A stretch of 5,242 nucleotides of DNA from CAXYVC01 sp964292295 (GTDB lineage: Bacteria; Acidobacteriota; Holophagae; Holophagales; Holophagaceae): positions 1-5,242 of the forward strand of contig CAXYVC010000151.1 in assembly GCA_964292295.1 (NCBI GenBank), read 5' to 3'. The position numbers were made by a program, and so were the translations under genes. Positions 5,188 to 5,242 of this stretch are shown here, in pieces (position 1 is the first letter of the stretch; every line of letters begins with the position of its first letter). A model generated the notes under the pieces. That model was given only the letters and a program-made list of their open reading frames with translations, ran no database searches and was not told where the DNA came from.

Positions 5188-5242
5188 CTACTCCTCCAGG
5201 GCGTAGACCTCGCGGGGCTTTCCGGCGCCGCGGTCGGGACCG
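5188..5242 (-). CDS. ftsK: FtsK/SpoIIIE family DNA translocase, C-terminal end (partial)
   Basis: Only the last 18 codons lie in the window: GPDRGAGKPREVYALEE and TAG, with the rest beyond 5242. The sequence matches the end of the FtsK/SpoIIIE gamma domain, where IGP-x(n)-KPREV is a common closing motif. In these proteins the domain binds orienting sequences that steer a hexameric ATPase pumping the chromosome through the division septum. I take this copy as the likely intact gene because it runs off the edge without visible damage, but so little is visible that this is an inference. Its 55 bases are identical to 5025-5079. Confidence 0.5.
   Translation of the reverse strand, partial: GPDRGAGKPREVYALEE
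5188..5242. repeat. 55-bp direct repeat, right copy
   Basis: Exact copy of 5025-5079. It is cut by the window end, so the true repeat could be longer, although beyond position 5242 nothing can be said. Its exact 55-base length and position at the edge also fit an overlap left by an assembler. Confidence 0.95.

Overview
This is a GC-rich window (roughly 70% by eye) with dense genes and almost no spacing. It comes from a Gram-negative bacterium, since it carries a heptose-pathway gene of lipopolysaccharide (LPS) synthesis. The gene styles and the c-type cytochrome would suit Acidobacteriota, for example the Holophagae, but that is a weak inference from general resemblance, not from a marker gene.

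Layout. Positions 1-155 hold no convincing gene, only GC-rich inverted repeats. From 3877 leftwards to 156, five genes lie head to tail on the minus strand: gmhA (phosphoheptose isomerase), hemW (radical SAM heme chaperone), a CPBP-family (CAAX-type) membrane protease, dedA (membrane transporter/scramblase family) and smpB (tmRNA-binding protein). Junctions are a 10-base overlap, then gaps of 5, 48 and 28 bases, so they probably form one operon. A 143-base intergenic region (3878-4020) separates this unit from a divergent plus-strand gene (4021-5007). That gene encodes a four-helix DUF2231-like membrane domain fused to a periplasmic cytochrome P460-like domain with one CXXCH heme site.

The right end (5025-5242) carries two copies of the 3' end of an ftsK/spoIIIE-type gene on the minus strand. 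They contain an exact 55-base direct repeat, 163 bases apart, each copy ending at a TAG stop. The left copy looks like a decayed, frameshifted duplicate of the FtsK gamma domain. The right copy runs off the window and is probably the end of the intact gene. The repeat is exactly 55 bases and stops exactly at the window edge, so an assembly-graph artefact must also be considered.

How the genes relate. gmhA, the CPBP protease and dedA all concern the cell envelope, whereas hemW and smpB are housekeeping genes. The order looks like an ordinary chromosomal operon, not a defence or mobile island. I see no clearly new biological system. The items most worth checking are the DUF2231-P460 fusion and the duplicated ftsK end.
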